Below, piece by piece: positions 20,714-20,995 of a stretch of 20,995 nt of DNA. The first letter of the stretch is position 1, and every line of letters starts with the position of its first letter. The notes beneath the pieces are model-generated. The model searched no databases and was not told the origin of the DNA. It saw only the letters and a program-made list of their open reading frames with translations. The stretch comes from Pelargonium nanum (taxonomy: Eukaryota > Streptophyta > Magnoliopsida > Geraniales > Geraniaceae), in the NCBI GenBank assembly GCA_036897485.1, contig JAYMTF010001853.1, forward strand, positions 1 through 20,995. The letters are read 5' to 3'. The translations under genes and the position numbers were made by a program.

Positions 20714-20995
20714 ATGGCCTTGAATTTTTCACATCGACCAATCTTTTCGGGACACCTGTCCGAAGATAATTTGGTTGATCCAATTAGGATGTCGAATGGT
20801 GGGTACTTGGTAGAGGGTATCCCAGAGAACAATGTAGATGCTTTTGGCGAGCCGTGGCATTTGAATAGCTGGGTGGAGGATTGCTTTGAGTACGGGAGGG
20901 AGATATGTGATAGGAATGGCTCTCAGGAGTCAGTTTCGAAAGATATTATTGATCTTTTGCCTTCAGATCCATTTGGAATGGATATAAGCTCTACC
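20714..20995 (+). CDS. SKIP14: F-box protein SKIP14-like, N-terminal part (cut by window end)
   Basis: The ATG at 20714 starts 94 codons that run open to the window edge: MALNFSHRPIFSGHLSEDN, then a linker with GYLVEGIPENN and WHLNSWVEDCFEYGRE, then SKDIIDLLPSDPFGMDIS. I recognise this order as the N-terminus of plant SKIP14 (SKP1-interacting partner 14). These proteins are about 450-500 aa and carry an F-box and leucine-rich repeats further on, which are outside this window. As an F-box protein it would bind an SKP1-like subunit and bring a substrate to an SCF ubiquitin ligase; the substrate is not known. The start is supported by a splice acceptor one base upstream and by the family's MALNFSHRP start. 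It may share promoter DNA with the broken SRP72 copy on the opposite strand. Confidence 0.85.
   Translation, partial: MALNFSHRPIFSGHLSEDNLVDPIRMSNGGYLVEGIPENNVDAFGEPWHLNSWVEDCFEYGREICDRNGSQESVSKDIIDLLPSDPFGMDISST

Overview
The window looks like nuclear DNA of a core eudicot, most likely a rosid. It is AT-rich between genes, its introns are GT..AG, and it has plant-type BAHD acyltransferase, PP2A B' subunit and SKIP14-like F-box genes; small inverted-repeat elements lie between them. The genus cannot be told from the sequence alone.

Layout from left to right: (1) a decayed BAHD fragment at about 385-585; (2) an intact intronless BAHD acyltransferase, minus strand, 1099-2442; (3) about 4 kb of AT-rich intergenic DNA with a small fold-back element near 3.4-3.5 kb; (4) two PP2A B' (B56) regulatory subunit genes in direct tandem on the minus strand. 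Copy A has coding exons 9020-7857 and 6896-6531 (509 aa); copy B has 14463-13261 and 11270-10953 (506 aa). The single coding intron sits at the same codon boundary and phase in both; (5) 15.4-17.6 kb without genes but with inverted-repeat debris; (6) a broken SRP72 (72-kDa signal recognition particle protein) gene on the minus strand, 17685 to about 18664 and possibly to 19716, with introns kept, internal exons lost and frameshifts; a 190-bp tandem duplication lies inside it; (7) a divergent plus-strand gene with a pyrimidine-rich leader, a 5'-UTR intron and the first 94 codons of a SKIP14-like F-box protein, cut off by the window end.

The genes do not form one pathway. The two PP2A B' subunits would direct substrate choice of PP2A holoenzymes, SKIP14 would be an adaptor of an SCF ubiquitin ligase, and the BAHD enzyme would acylate a small metabolite. 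What joins them is position: from memory, Arabidopsis chromosome 3 has SKIP14 (At3g26000), PP2A B' eta and B' delta (At3g26020/At3g26030) and a BAHD gene (At3g26040) in this same order. The window therefore looks like an old conserved block into which an SRP72 duplicate has been added. No tRNA, rRNA, CRISPR array or intact autonomous transposon was seen. No wholly new system is evident; the points most worth checking are the decayed SRP72 copy, the divergence of the tandem PP2A pair (including tail and leader uORFs) and the synteny.
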